Source of the DNA: an uncultured Collinsella sp.
GTDB lineage: Bacteria > Actinomycetota > Coriobacteriia > Coriobacteriales > Coriobacteriaceae
DNA length: 55,886 nt
Direction of reading: 5' to 3'
Assembly: GCA_900543505.1 (NCBI GenBank)
Contig: UQSB01000006.1
Span: forward strand, 1 to 55,886
The stretch's first letter is position 1, and each line of letters starts with the position of its first letter. Below are positions 44,943 to 53,028 of this stretch, one piece after another. The position numbers and the translations under genes were made by a program. The notes below the pieces were generated by a model. That model saw only the letters and a program-made list of their open reading frames with translations. It was not told the DNA's origin and did no database searches.

Positions 44943-44978
44943 GAGCGCGGCCTTGCACCTGCAGGGCCGCGCTCTTGC
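44943..44978 (+). terminator. Terminator of the pst-phoU unit
   Basis: GAGCGCGGCC (44943-44952) and GGCCGCGCTC (44965-44974) form a perfect 10-bp stem with inner pairing. Only a short T tract follows. Confidence 0.8.
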
Positions 44979-45024
44979 GTTAGCATGGGACTACTTGTAT
45001 GGCTGTTAGCGGAGGCGATTAGCA

Positions 45025-45762
45025 ATGGATAATTATTTGGACTTGATGCGCGCTCGCCGCGAGCAGATTCTCGAACGCTTTTATGCCGCACTTGATCGCG
45101 CGGGCCGTTCTCACGATGCCGCACGTCTGATTGCCGTCTCCAAGACCGTTGGCGTCGATGAGACCGTTGCCGCTATCCAGGCAGGGTATCGCCATTTTGC
45201 CGAGAACCGCCCGCAGGAGCTCGTTCGCAAGCTTGCGGGCTTGGCTGAACATCCAGAGCTGCCTGCGGTGCGTTTTGACATGATTGGCAACCTGCAGACC
45301 AACAAGATCAATGCGGTTCTGGGCTCGGCCGAGCTGATTCATTCGGTAGGCTCGCTGCATTTGGCTCAGGCCATCTCGAGCCGTGCAGTCCGCAAGATTG
45401 AGGCGGGCGAGCTCTCCGGCCCCCAGCGTGTGCTGATTGAGGTCAATGTGAGCGGCGAGGAGTCCAAGGGTGGCTTTTCGCCCGACGAGGTCCGAGACGC
45501 CGCAAGCGAGCTTGCGGAGCTTGAGGGAATTTGTGTGCAGGGCCTTATGACTATGGCGCCCCGGGGGAACAAGGATGTGGCGCGCCGCACCTTTGCCGGA
45601 CTTCGCGAACTAAGGGATGGGCTTGAGGCTACGCACTCCGATTTGAGCCTGCCCGAGCTTTCCTGCGGCATGAGCGAGGACTTTGAGCCTGCCCTTGAGG
45701 AGGGCTCTACGCTCGTTCGCCTGGGCAGGGTAGTATTTAGCCCGGAGTTTGCAGTAAAATAA
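45025..45762 (+). CDS. YggS-family pyridoxal phosphate homeostasis protein
   Basis: A 245-residue fold-type III PLP-binding protein (YggS/PROSC/YlmE). The PLP lysine is in AVSKTV (about 37-42), followed by HFAENRPQELVRKL, FDMIGNLQTNK and a glycine-rich phosphate-binding end (LSCGMSEDFEPALEEGSTLVRLG). These proteins buffer free PLP and have no confirmed catalytic reaction. It lies just upstream of sepF, as ylmE lies upstream of ylmF in many Gram-positives. Confidence 0.94.
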   Translation: MDNYLDLMRARREQILERFYAALDRAGRSHDAARLIAVSKTVGVDETVAAIQAGYRHFAENRPQELVRKLAGLAEHPELPAVRFDMIGNLQTNKINAVLGSAELIHSVGSLHLAQAISSRAVRKIEAGELSGPQRVLIEVNVSGEESKGGFSPDEVRDAASELAELEGICVQGLMTMAPRGNKDVARRTFAGLRELRDGLEATHSDLSLPELSCGMSEDFEPALEEGSTLVRLGRVVFSPEFAVK

Positions 45763-45822
45763 GGCTCTGAAGTGCGCACTGATTATCGGAGCGCCTGCAC
45801 TAAACCGTGAGAGGACACAACC

Positions 45823-46548
45823 ATGGGCTTCCTTGACGAGATTAAAAATAAGATTCACCTGGGCGGCCAGCAGGGTTACGACCAGGGTTATGGTCAGGAC
45901 GACGACTACGGCTACGATGATGGCTATGACGACGGCTACCAGAACAACGGTTACAGCGGTGCCTCGGGCGAGGGCTTCTACACCCAGGACGAGCCGAGCA
46001 ATGGCCTGTTGGGTCAGACGCGCCGCGGCGAGGCCGAGTCGGTGGCCGTGTACACACGTTCCGGTCAGCTGGTCGGCGACGATTCTCGCCACGCTACGAC
46101 CTACAACCCGCCATCGCGCTCGCAGGAGACGGTTGCGGGCGGTTATCGTCCCGGTGCTTACGACACGCCGTCGAGCTATGCCGAGAGTGCCCGTGCTCGT
46201 GCCGCCGCGCCTGCACCCGCTTCCGCGCCGAGCGACGCATCTGCCTATGCGAGCAACATCATCAACGCCACGCCGCAGTTGCCTGCCTATGTCCTGCGTC
46301 CCGAGAGCTATGACGATGTCGAGACCGTTGTCCGTCGCGTGCGCACCAAGCAGCCTGTCGCGCTGATTTTTGTGGGCGTTCGTACTGAGGTCGCCAAGCG
46401 CGTCCTGGACTTTAGCTATGGCTTTGCCTGTGGCCTGGGTGCTACGGTCAAAGAGGTGGGCGATCGCGTGTTTATGGTGCTGCCCGCCGGCTGCGAGGTC
46501 AAGGATTCGGACCTCAAAAAGCTCCGTGCCGACGGCTACCTTAAGTAA
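45823..46548 (+). CDS. sepF: Cell division protein SepF
   Basis: A membrane-binding protein that tethers FtsZ and shapes the septum; it is the main anchor in FtsA-lacking Actinobacteria. The 241-residue product has the amphipathic N-terminal membrane helix (MGFLDEIKNKI), then a low-complexity Tyr/Asp/Gly repeat (about 18-45). A linker and the C-terminal SepF core follow (VLRPESYDDVETVVRRVRTKQPVALIF, about 152-178). The linker is long for the family. It is preceded by GAGAGG. The YggT gene follows in the same frame, 21 bases after the stop. Confidence 0.95.
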   Translation: MGFLDEIKNKIHLGGQQGYDQGYGQDDDYGYDDGYDDGYQNNGYSGASGEGFYTQDEPSNGLLGQTRRGEAESVAVYTRSGQLVGDDSRHATTYNPPSRSQETVAGGYRPGAYDTPSSYAESARARAAAPAPASAPSDASAYASNIINATPQLPAYVLRPESYDDVETVVRRVRTKQPVALIFVGVRTEVAKRVLDFSYGFACGLGATVKEVGDRVFMVLPAGCEVKDSDLKKLRADGYLK

Positions 46549-46569
46549 ACCCAAGACGAGGAGATTCTC

Positions 46570-46851
46570 ATCAACATCTACACCATTGTCCAGCTGGTCA
46601 ACACGCTGTTCAACTTCTACTCCACGCTCATCGTTGTTTATTGCTTTATGACGTGGATCCCCATGAAGCAGGGCGGATTGCTACAGGATATCGCTGCTGT
46701 TCTCGATAGCGTGTGCGGCCCGTGGCTCAATTTGTTCCGCCGGTTTATCCCGCCCATGGGCGGCGTCGATTTTTCACCGGTCGTTGCGATTATTGCGTTG
46801 CAGTTGGTGCAGAAGCTGGTTCTGCAACTTCTTATAGGTATACTCATATAA
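46570..46851 (+). CDS. YggT family membrane protein, ATC start
   Basis: A small integral membrane protein of about 93 residues with two hydrophobic helices, found next to sepF in many Gram-positive dcw regions (YlmG/YggT). The first ATG (46648) lies beyond the first helix; the family N-terminus is only reached by starting upstream. Between the in-frame sepF stop (46546) and 46594 there is no ATG, GTG, TTG or CTG. GAGGAG at 46558-46563 is six bases before ATC at 46570, which gives the sequence xNIYTIVQLVNTLF as first helix. ATT at 46564 is an alternative but adjoins the ribosome site. Confidence 0.72.
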   Translation: MNIYTIVQLVNTLFNFYSTLIVVYCFMTWIPMKQGGLLQDIAAVLDSVCGPWLNLFRRFIPPMGGVDFSPVVAIIALQLVQKLVLQLLIGILI

Positions 46852-46913
46852 AACTGGCTTAGTAACTCACGTCGGGCGCACGGCGCCAAGGCGAAGATAA
46901 AGGAGAACTTGTT

Positions 46914-47591
46914 ATGGCTATTACCCCTGCTGACATTCAGGCTCAGACCTTCTCTGAGGCCAAGCGCGGCTACGATCCCGCCGAGGTCGACGTCTTCTTG
47001 GAGACCCTGTCCTCTGAGGTTGACGCCATGCTCGCCAAGATTGTCGATCTTAAGGGTCGTCTGACCGCCACCGAGCAGCAGCTCGCCGACACGCAGGCCC
47101 AGCTCGCTCAGGCTCAGGATGCTGCCGCTCAGGCCGTCCCTGCCGCGCCCGTCGCCGCTCCTGCGCCCGACTTCTCCGCTCAGGAGCGTCAGATTTCCGC
47201 TGCCCTGATTGCTGCCCAGCAGACCGCCGAGGGCATTGTCAACGACGCCAACGAGAACGCTGACCGCATCCGCAACGAGGCCGACGCCAAGGCCCGCGAG
47301 GTCATCCGCCAGGCTCTGACCGAGAAGCAGGCCGAGCTTGAGGAGATCGACCGTCTTAAGGCTTCCCGTGAGGAGTTCAAGGCCGAGTACCTCAAGCTCA
47401 TCCAGCACTTCATGGACGATGCTCAGAACTCCTTCCCGTCCGATCTCATGGCTTCCACGCCGGTCGGTTCCGCCGCTTCTCCGGCTGTGACCGTTCCTGC
47501 TGCCGAGCCGCTGCCCGTCGCCGAGCCGGTTATCCCCGTTGCCGATCCCTTTGCACCGATCGACAACTTCGCCGCCGACGATCTGGACTAA
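46914..47591 (+). CDS. divIVA: DivIVA domain protein
   Basis: A 225-residue coiled-coil protein with the N-terminal DivIVA/GpsB domain (ITPADIQAQTFSEAKRGYDPAEVDVFLETL, about 3-32). A coiled-coil region follows (about 34-68 and 85-170), with a Pro/Ala-rich C-terminus. DivIVA targets negatively curved membrane and organises polar growth or septum placement in Actinobacteria. AAGGAGAA precedes the ATG. Confidence 0.94.
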   Translation: MAITPADIQAQTFSEAKRGYDPAEVDVFLETLSSEVDAMLAKIVDLKGRLTATEQQLADTQAQLAQAQDAAAQAVPAAPVAAPAPDFSAQERQISAALIAAQQTAEGIVNDANENADRIRNEADAKAREVIRQALTEKQAELEEIDRLKASREEFKAEYLKLIQHFMDDAQNSFPSDLMASTPVGSAASPAVTVPAAEPLPVAEPVIPVADPFAPIDNFAADDLD

Positions 47592-47618
47592 CATCCAGCT
47601 ATTATTTAGCGCCTAGAA

Positions 47619-47646
47619 AAGGCCCGCAGCTTGCGGGTCCTTTTTT
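47619..47646 (+). terminator. Terminator of divIVA
   Basis: GGCCCGCA and TGCGGGTCC pair around a short loop, followed by six T at 47641. An intrinsic terminator. Confidence 0.9.
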
Positions 47647-47674
47647 GTGGCTATACGCAGTCTGCTAAACAAAA

Positions 47675-47760
47675 CGCCGAGTCCTGCGTTTGAGGGCACA
47701 GAACTCGGCGAACGGGTGAGCGGTCAAAGGTAGATTTTAAGGCATGTCCCAAAAATCTAC
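47675..47760 (-). terminator. Hairpins after the nitroreductase gene
   Basis: Two structures lie downstream of the minus-strand stop: GTAGATTT/AAATCTAC (47730-47737 and 47753-47760, which includes the stop codon) and CGCCGAGT/ACTCGGCG (47675-47682 and 47703-47710). The second precedes a TTTTG run on the minus transcript. Confidence 0.6.
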
Positions 47761-48287
47761 TTGAGGAGGAAGTCGGGGAGAGGAATGGTGCGGGCCTCGC
47801 GATGCTCGGGATCGGCGATATGGTCGGCAGGATAGCCACAGACGAGCATATGATACGGATAGACGCCCTCGGGCAGGTCCAACTGCTCACAGGCCACCTC
47901 GGGCTTAAAATGGCATACCCAGCACGTACCCAGGCCCTGCTCGGTGGCCTCCATCATCATCTGATCGCAGACGATCGAGGTGTCGATGGCGCTGGAGTTC
48001 ATCTGGTCATAGGGGCGCACCCAAGCGTCGTCGGTAACGCTGCAAATAAGGAAGATGAGCGGAGCGCCAAAGATGGACCCATCACGAGCAAACCGAGGCT
48101 GACAAGCAGCTGCCTTTTCCAGGAGCTCAGGCGTATCCAACACCATTACACGGGTTGGATGATTATTGCAAGCAGAAGGAGCAATGCGTCCAGCCTCAAC
48201 AATGGCATCCACCACAGCCTGCTCCACAGCCCGATTCTCAAAAGAACGACAAGAATACCGACCACGAGCCAGATCCAAATACGCCAT
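47757..48287 (-). CDS. Nitroreductase family protein
   Basis: A 176-residue FMN-dependent oxidoreductase of the nitroreductase fold. It has the family RYSCRSFENRAV (10-21) and EAGRIAPSACNNHPTRVMV (31-49) with the FMN-contacting Arg/Ser. The C-terminal part GLGTCWVCHFKPEVACEQL is like short single-domain nitroreductases. Substrate is unknown. It stands as a single gene between divIVA and the pit genes. Confidence 0.9.
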   Translation of the reverse strand: MAYLDLARGRYSCRSFENRAVEQAVVDAIVEAGRIAPSACNNHPTRVMVLDTPELLEKAAACQPRFARDGSIFGAPLIFLICSVTDDAWVRPYDQMNSSAIDTSIVCDQMMMEATEQGLGTCWVCHFKPEVACEQLDLPEGVYPYHMLVCGYPADHIADPEHREARTIPLPDFLLK

Positions 48288-48461
48288 ACGAGTCCTCCAA
48301 AGTCAACGAATCAATCCAAAGCAAAACAAAGGGTACCCAAAGCAACATTCAACCAAACGCCCACCGAATGCCAAAATGTTCAATTGGGTACTAAAGGCCC
48401 CCTCGGCCAAACCCCCATTGCGCTATAACTATCAGCCAAAGTTCCAATGGTGGTACGTAAG

Positions 48462-48543
48462 GCGAAGGGCCGGCCACGGTTTACTTTCAAACGACTCTGC
48501 AAAGCAGCCGGAGTGAGAAAGCAAACCGTGGCCGGCCCTTCGC
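48462..48543. repeat. Long inverted repeat D (terminator)
   Basis: Perfect 21-base arms (48462-48482 and 48523-48543) enclose 40 bases that themselves contain CTTTC/GAAAG. It lies 21 bases after the DUF47 gene stop (minus strand). The outer arms again exceed what a simple terminator needs. Confidence 0.82.
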
Positions 48544-48564
48544 CGCCGGGACACGTCCCCCCAA

Positions 48565-49188
48565 TTAACTGTTCTTCATGACAATCGAATCCACAACATC
48601 GGCCACATTCTCGCAGCAGTCAGCGCAGTACTCCAGGAAGGCGTAGACGTCACGCCAGGCGATGACCTCGAGCGGATCCTTACCGTTGACATGCAGGTTG
48701 CGCATAGCGTTGATGTAGAGCTCGTCGGCCTCGGACTCGATGGTGTTGATCTGGATGACGAGTTCGCGCAGGGTCTTGGACTTGCGGTAGTTGGGCAGCT
48801 CGACCATCAGGTCCTTCATGGCGCGGCAGGCGTCGGTCACCTTGTGGGCGATCACGATGGCATCGGGATGGATGCTCTGGATGTTGGTGAAGTAGACGCG
48901 CTGCACGACGCCCTCGATACGGTCGAGCACGGTGTCGAGCGAGCAGCTCATCAGGTCTAGGTCCTCGCGCTCAAGCGGGGTGATAAAGGCCGTGAGCAGG
49001 GCGTCCTCAAGCTCATGGTGCTTCTTGTCGGCCGCATGCTCGATCGCGTGCATCTTGTCGAGCATATCGTGAATCTTTGCGGGATCGAAGTTCTCAAAAA
49101 TCTTGGTAAGCAGCTCGGCGGCCTGAACGGCAAGGTCGGCGCAGGCGACGTAGTTGTCAAAGTAGAACGAATCGGGTTTCTTTGCCAT
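48565..49188 (-). CDS. DUF47 family Pit accessory protein
   Basis: A 207-residue PhoU-like helical protein (DUF47). It reads YFDNYVACADLAVQAAELL at the start and MHAIEHAADKKHHELEDALLTAFITPLEREDL, the family's conserved acidic/His pattern. In other bacteria DUF47 genes are paired with Pit transporters and modulate their activity; here the pair is pit then DUF47, on the minus strand 67 bases apart. AAAGGACC precedes the ATG. Confidence 0.92.
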   Translation of the reverse strand: MAKKPDSFYFDNYVACADLAVQAAELLTKIFENFDPAKIHDMLDKMHAIEHAADKKHHELEDALLTAFITPLEREDLDLMSCSLDTVLDRIEGVVQRVYFTNIQSIHPDAIVIAHKVTDACRAMKDLMVELPNYRKSKTLRELVIQINTIESEADELYINAMRNLHVNGKDPLEVIAWRDVYAFLEYCADCCENVADVVDSIVMKNS

Positions 49189-49255
49189 GAGTGGGTCCTT
49201 TCGAGGCGAAGACGGGTGGGCGAGGTGTTACGGTCCGGATGGACGCTCGGTTTGA

Positions 49256-50305
49256 CTAGATGAACATCATGAACAGCTTGGCCATGACAAAGCTGATGAG
49301 TCCGCAGGCGGGGAAGGTGAAGAACCAGGTGAACATCATGTCCTTGACCACGCCGAAGTTGATGGCCGAAAGGCGCTTGACGGCGCCGACGCCCATGATG
49401 GCGCAGGTCTTGATGTGGGTGGAGGACACAGGAATACCGGTAAGGGTGGCAAGCAGCAGATTCGCGGCGCCCGCGAGGTCGGCGGAGAAGCCCTGATATT
49501 TCTCGAGCTTGACCATGCTCTGGCCGACGGACTTGATGATGCGCTCGCCGCCCACACTGGTGCCGATGCCCATGGTTGCCGAGCACAGCAGCATAATCCA
49601 GATGGGGATGCCGGCATCGCCGACGCTCGTCTGGCCGCTGGCAAAGGCCACGCCTAAAAAGAGCACGCCGATGAACTTCTGTCCATCCTGCGCGCCGTGC
49701 ATAAAGCTCATGGCCGCAGCACTCGCGATCTGAGCGTATTTAAAGAAGACGTTGGCGCGTCGCCTGTTGGCGGCGGCGAAAAGAATCGAGACGAGCTTGC
49801 ACAGGACCCAGCCCATGACGAAGCCCAGTCCGATGGAGAGCGCCAGGCCGTAGATGACCTTCATCCACTCGTGGACGTTGACGCTGCTCGCACCGCCGAG
49901 GGCGATGGCGGCACCGGTCAGGCCGGCGATAAGGCTGTGGCTTTGCGAGGTGGGGATGCCAAAACGCGACGCTGTGGCGCCGTAGACGACGATGGAGAAC
50001 AGCGCCGCGCAGAGGCACGCGAGCGCCATGGTGCTGTTTCCGCCAAAGTCGACGATATGTGAGATGGTGTTGGCGACGCTCGCGTTAAAGTGCGTCATGA
50101 TGAGCACGCCCAAGAAGTTGAATGCGGCACTCATGAGAATGGCGGCGCGGGCGGGCATGCAACGTGTGGTGACGCAGGTCGCGATGGCGTTGGGTGCGTC
50201 GGTCCATCCATTGACGAAGATGGCGCCGAGCGCGAGGATCACGGTGACGGCAAGGACTGGGTTCGACACAAGTTGGCCGAGGAAGGTTGAGAACGTTACG
50301 TCCAT
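49256..50305 (-). CDS. pit: Low-affinity inorganic phosphate transporter Pit
   Basis: A 349-residue PiT-family symporter with about ten membrane helices. It has two inverted-repeat signatures: GWTDAPNAIATCVTTR (about 33-48, with the family D/N) and SFMHGAQDGQKFIG in the second half. Metal-phosphate or proton-phosphate cotransport is the known role. It complements the high-affinity Pst system encoded at 40.5-44 kb. Confidence 0.95.
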   Translation of the reverse strand: MDVTFSTFLGQLVSNPVLAVTVILALGAIFVNGWTDAPNAIATCVTTRCMPARAAILMSAAFNFLGVLIMTHFNASVANTISHIVDFGGNSTMALACLCAALFSIVVYGATASRFGIPTSQSHSLIAGLTGAAIALGGASSVNVHEWMKVIYGLALSIGLGFVMGWVLCKLVSILFAAANRRRANVFFKYAQIASAAAMSFMHGAQDGQKFIGVLFLGVAFASGQTSVGDAGIPIWIMLLCSATMGIGTSVGGERIIKSVGQSMVKLEKYQGFSADLAGAANLLLATLTGIPVSSTHIKTCAIMGVGAVKRLSAINFGVVKDMMFTWFFTFPACGLISFVMAKLFMMFI

Positions 50306-50519
50306 ATATGGGCTTTCTCGAAGTTTGCAGGCACGTTACAAAAACATGATAAATCGTATCACCTCCTGCTGGTTTCTTTACCGAGTTCTGATGGGAGAAG
50401 TGAATTTTTTGGCACTAACATTGAATATTAGCCCTGTTGACCGCGGGTGTTCTTTTTGCTAACGCGTCGTGCGGACGTGCGCCTGCGGTCCGACACGCCA
50501 AAACCACAGCCTGTTCGCT

Positions 50520-50548
50520 TTACAAAATACAAACATGCGTTCGATAAT
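50520..50548 (+). promoter_or_regulatory. Likely promoter of the 112-residue protein
   Basis: TTACAA, 17 bases, then GATAAT give a plausible sigma-A promoter about 10 bases before the ATG at 50556. The start site would leave an almost leaderless transcript, although AGGGGGC lies near the ATG. Confidence 0.35.
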
Positions 50549-50555
50549 AGGGGGC

Positions 50556-50894
50556 ATGGAATATCGACAGACAGATGGCAAAACTCGACGCGTGCACAAG
50601 CAGTATGTGGACGTCGTGGCCCGCATCCTTGCGGGCGGGCAAGTCGTGCCGGTCACCGTCTGCTGGGTCGACGGCCGTTGTTTTACGATCGACGAAATTA
50701 TCTCGACCACCGGGTTTGGCCTGACGGTTCACGGCGTTCGTACGGCAACCTATAAGGTACGTTTTGGCGGACATGCGACCGAGTTGTATCTGGAGGACCA
50801 GACGCGCGAGCGGGCGGATGGCTCGCAGGCGCACGTGATGCGTTGGTGGGTATGGGCGTTTGACCGTACGCTTGAGGGCGAGCGCCGCAGGTAA
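50556..50894 (+). CDS. Hypothetical 112-residue protein
   Basis: No family recognised. The product starts MEYRQTDGKTRRVHKQYVDV, is polar with beta-type segments (VVPVTVCWVDGRCFTIDEI and AHVMRWWVWAFDRT), and has no signal or membrane helix. AGGGGGC precedes the ATG at 50556; an in-frame extension to 50469 runs through the probable promoter. Base composition is like the neighbours. Its C-terminal WWVW stretch and DxRCFTID pattern are like a small beta-barrel, but I do not assign function. Confidence 0.6.
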   Translation: MEYRQTDGKTRRVHKQYVDVVARILAGGQVVPVTVCWVDGRCFTIDEIISTTGFGLTVHGVRTATYKVRFGGHATELYLEDQTRERADGSQAHVMRWWVWAFDRTLEGERRR

Positions 50895-50979
50895 GAGCGC
50901 ACGGCATTCGGGTACAATGGCAGGGATATTGTCGCCTACGGCGCCGTTATTTGTGGCGCTTTTTGAAAGGACGAAGTAT

Positions 50980-51675
50980 ATGAACGATATCCAGGGCTAT
51001 CAGAACGGCCCCGTCGAGACCGGCGCAAGCCGCGCCAAGGAGATGTCGCCGCGCGCGTACAATCTCGCCATGTCTGCCCTGATCTTCTTGGGCTTTTGCG
51101 CCATGGGCGCCGGCGCCTACTTTACGAGCACCATGTCGTTTGCGCGCATGATGATGAGCGGCGCCGCCCTACCGCTGGTCTTTGGCTCGTTTATTTTGAC
51201 CATCGTCGGCATAGTCATGATGTCGGCTGCTGCGGGCAAGCAGTCCGTGGGCCTGTCCCTTGTGGGCTACGTAATCTTTGCGAGTACCTTTGGCCTGACC
51301 GCGTCGTTTGGTCTTGCCAACTACGACCTGCCTACCATTAACACCGCCTTTATCGCCACGGCCGCCATCACCTTTGTCTTTGGTGCCTTGGGCGTGACGT
51401 TCCCCAAGTTTTTCCAGCGCGTATATGGCATCGGCTTTGGCATTCTACTCGCCACTATTCTGGTTGAGATCGTGCTCATGTTCATGGGCGTTTCGCAGTC
51501 CATCACCGACCTGATCGTGATCGTGGTGTTCGCCGGCTTTATTGGCTACGACACCTATGTTGCCACGACGGTGCCGCCCACGCTTCCCAATGCGGTGCTC
51601 ATGGCATCCAACCTGTTCGTGGACATCATCAACGTGTTCCTGCGCATTCTGAACATCCTCGGCCGTCGCGATTAA
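50980..51675 (+). CDS. Bax inhibitor-1/YccA family membrane protein
   Basis: A 231-residue protein with a 28-residue N-terminal cytoplasmic part, then seven hydrophobic segments (starting AYNLAMSALIFLGFC). It has the family GLTASFGLANY and IGYDTYVATTV region with an Asp in the last helices as in BI-1 proteins. Bacterial members are calcium-leak-type channels or protease-modulating proteins. GAAAGGA precedes the ATG at 50980, and TACAAT at 50913-50918 is a likely -10. A terminator follows. Confidence 0.88.
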   Translation: MNDIQGYQNGPVETGASRAKEMSPRAYNLAMSALIFLGFCAMGAGAYFTSTMSFARMMMSGAALPLVFGSFILTIVGIVMMSAAAGKQSVGLSLVGYVIFASTFGLTASFGLANYDLPTINTAFIATAAITFVFGALGVTFPKFFQRVYGIGFGILLATILVEIVLMFMGVSQSITDLIVIVVFAGFIGYDTYVATTVPPTLPNAVLMASNLFVDIINVFLRILNILGRRD

Positions 51676-51721
51676 AGCGCGGCATTGCGATGCTTCCTGC
51701 CGGACGCGGTAAAACGATGTG

Positions 51722-51751
51722 AAAGGCGGTCCTGCGGGGCCGTCTTTTTTG
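51722..51751 (+). terminator. Terminator of the BI-1 gene
   Basis: A stem of 11 pairs with wobbles (51722-51732 and 51737-51747) and a TGCG loop leads into a run of six T. Confidence 0.8.
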
Positions 51752-51816
51752 TGCACGGCGGGGTATCATGGATGGGAAAAAGCCGACAGCGGCAGCGACA
51801 GGAAAGGTGGCCACGT

Positions 51817-52950
51817 ATGGCAGACGTCGACAACAGGAACCGTAACCGCAGGTCCAACCGAGCGGGTCAGCCCAATCCCAAGCGCGAGGCCCGTGCCAAG
51901 GCCGCCGAGCGTCACGTGGCAACTGTGTCCGAAGCGTGCGCCAAGGATATCGAGCGTTCGCTCGCCGGTGTTCGCGAGTTTGACGGTATGCCTGCCGGCT
52001 TTGTCGCGGCGATGAAGGCCAAGGTTCAGAGTGCTGTGGCCGCCGAAGAGCAGGTCGCCGAGGACGTCGAGAACGCGGAGACTACCGAGGTCGAGGCGGC
52101 GCCCGAGACCGAGGCGGCGCCCGAGCCCGTCGAGGAGCCTGCCGAGGAAATCGCCGAAGCTGAGTCCGCGCCTGCTGAGGAGCCCGCTCCGGTCCTGCCC
52201 GAGGTCACTGTGCTTGATGCCTCCGCCACGCAGGCAATCCTCGATAACGGTCGCGGCTATGCGCAGTTCTGCGACATGGCCGTGCTCGCCTTTGCCTCGT
52301 TTACCAATCCGGGCGGTGGATATATTCAGGGTTATCTGGGCCAGGAGGCCACGCTGTGCGCCGATTCGTATCTGTACAACGTTCTCGATAAGCAGCGTAA
52401 GTGGTACGGCGAGAACCGTCGCCGCAACATCAACTGCGAGCTCTATCGTAACCGCGCCCTGGTGGTGCCTGCGGTGCGCTTCGACCGCAACCACGTGCAT
52501 GCATACGCCGACGTGATCGTGGCCGCTGCGCCCAACGTTAGACGCGCCCGCCAGGAGTATCGCGTGAGCGACGATGCTCTGCTGGATGCCCTGCGCGACC
52601 GTATCCGCTTTGTGCTCGCCATCTGCGATGAGCTGGGTCGCGAGAAGCTCGTACTGGGTGCTTGGGGCTGCGAGAACAACGGCTTTGACGCAGAGGCCGT
52701 GGCCGAGCTCTTCCGCAAGGAGCTCGCGTCGGGCGACTTCAAGGTCAAGCAGGTCTTCTTTGCCGTGCCCTCTACGCGCTGGGACCAGGACTTTGCCAAG
52801 TTCGAGCACGTGCTGGCAAACTTCCCTGAGCGCAACGAGGAGTCCTATGCCCAGGTTGCCGCCCGCGCCGCAGCCGCTCGCGCCGCCGAGCAGGCCCAGA
52901 CAGCAGCCGAGGATGATGAGGACGAGGACGACTGGCGCAAGTACCTGTAA
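51817..52950 (+). CDS. PARG-like (TIGR02452/DUF2263) protein
   Basis: A 377-residue protein in three parts: a basic Arg/Asn/Lys-rich N-terminus (1-35), an acidic Ala/Glu/Pro linker (about 74-128), and a domain of the microbial poly(ADP-ribose) glycohydrolase-like family. The signature region reads AFASFTNPGGGYIQGYLGQE then ATLC (about 159-181). The usual motif has GGG and QEE, with the second Glu catalytic; here it reads QEA (Ala178). Other landmarks are CADSYLYNVL and LGAWGCENNGFDAEAVAELF. GGAAAGGTGG precedes the ATG. It may bind ADP-ribose without canonical hydrolysis. Confidence 0.85.
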   Translation: MADVDNRNRNRRSNRAGQPNPKREARAKAAERHVATVSEACAKDIERSLAGVREFDGMPAGFVAAMKAKVQSAVAAEEQVAEDVENAETTEVEAAPETEAAPEPVEEPAEEIAEAESAPAEEPAPVLPEVTVLDASATQAILDNGRGYAQFCDMAVLAFASFTNPGGGYIQGYLGQEATLCADSYLYNVLDKQRKWYGENRRRNINCELYRNRALVVPAVRFDRNHVHAYADVIVAAAPNVRRARQEYRVSDDALLDALRDRIRFVLAICDELGREKLVLGAWGCENNGFDAEAVAELFRKELASGDFKVKQVFFAVPSTRWDQDFAKFEHVLANFPERNEESYAQVAARAAAARAAEQAQTAAEDDEDEDDWRKYL

Positions 52951-52974
52951 GCGGTGCGCGCGATGTGATATGCC

Positions 52975-53011
52975 AAGCCGACGGGAGGGGTTGCCCCCGT
53001 CGGCTTTTTAC
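52975..53011 (+). terminator. Terminator of the PARG-like gene
   Basis: AAGCCGACGGG (52975-52985) and CCCGTCGGCTT (52996-53006) pair perfectly, followed by TTT. Confidence 0.9.
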
Positions 53012-53028
53012 TGAATGAGGAGCTCAAG

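Noticed and set aside
46546..46569. SepF stop-codon read-through into the YggT-family frame
   Set aside because: The frames match, but TAA is poorly read through and a good ribosome site lies between them, so independent initiation is simpler.
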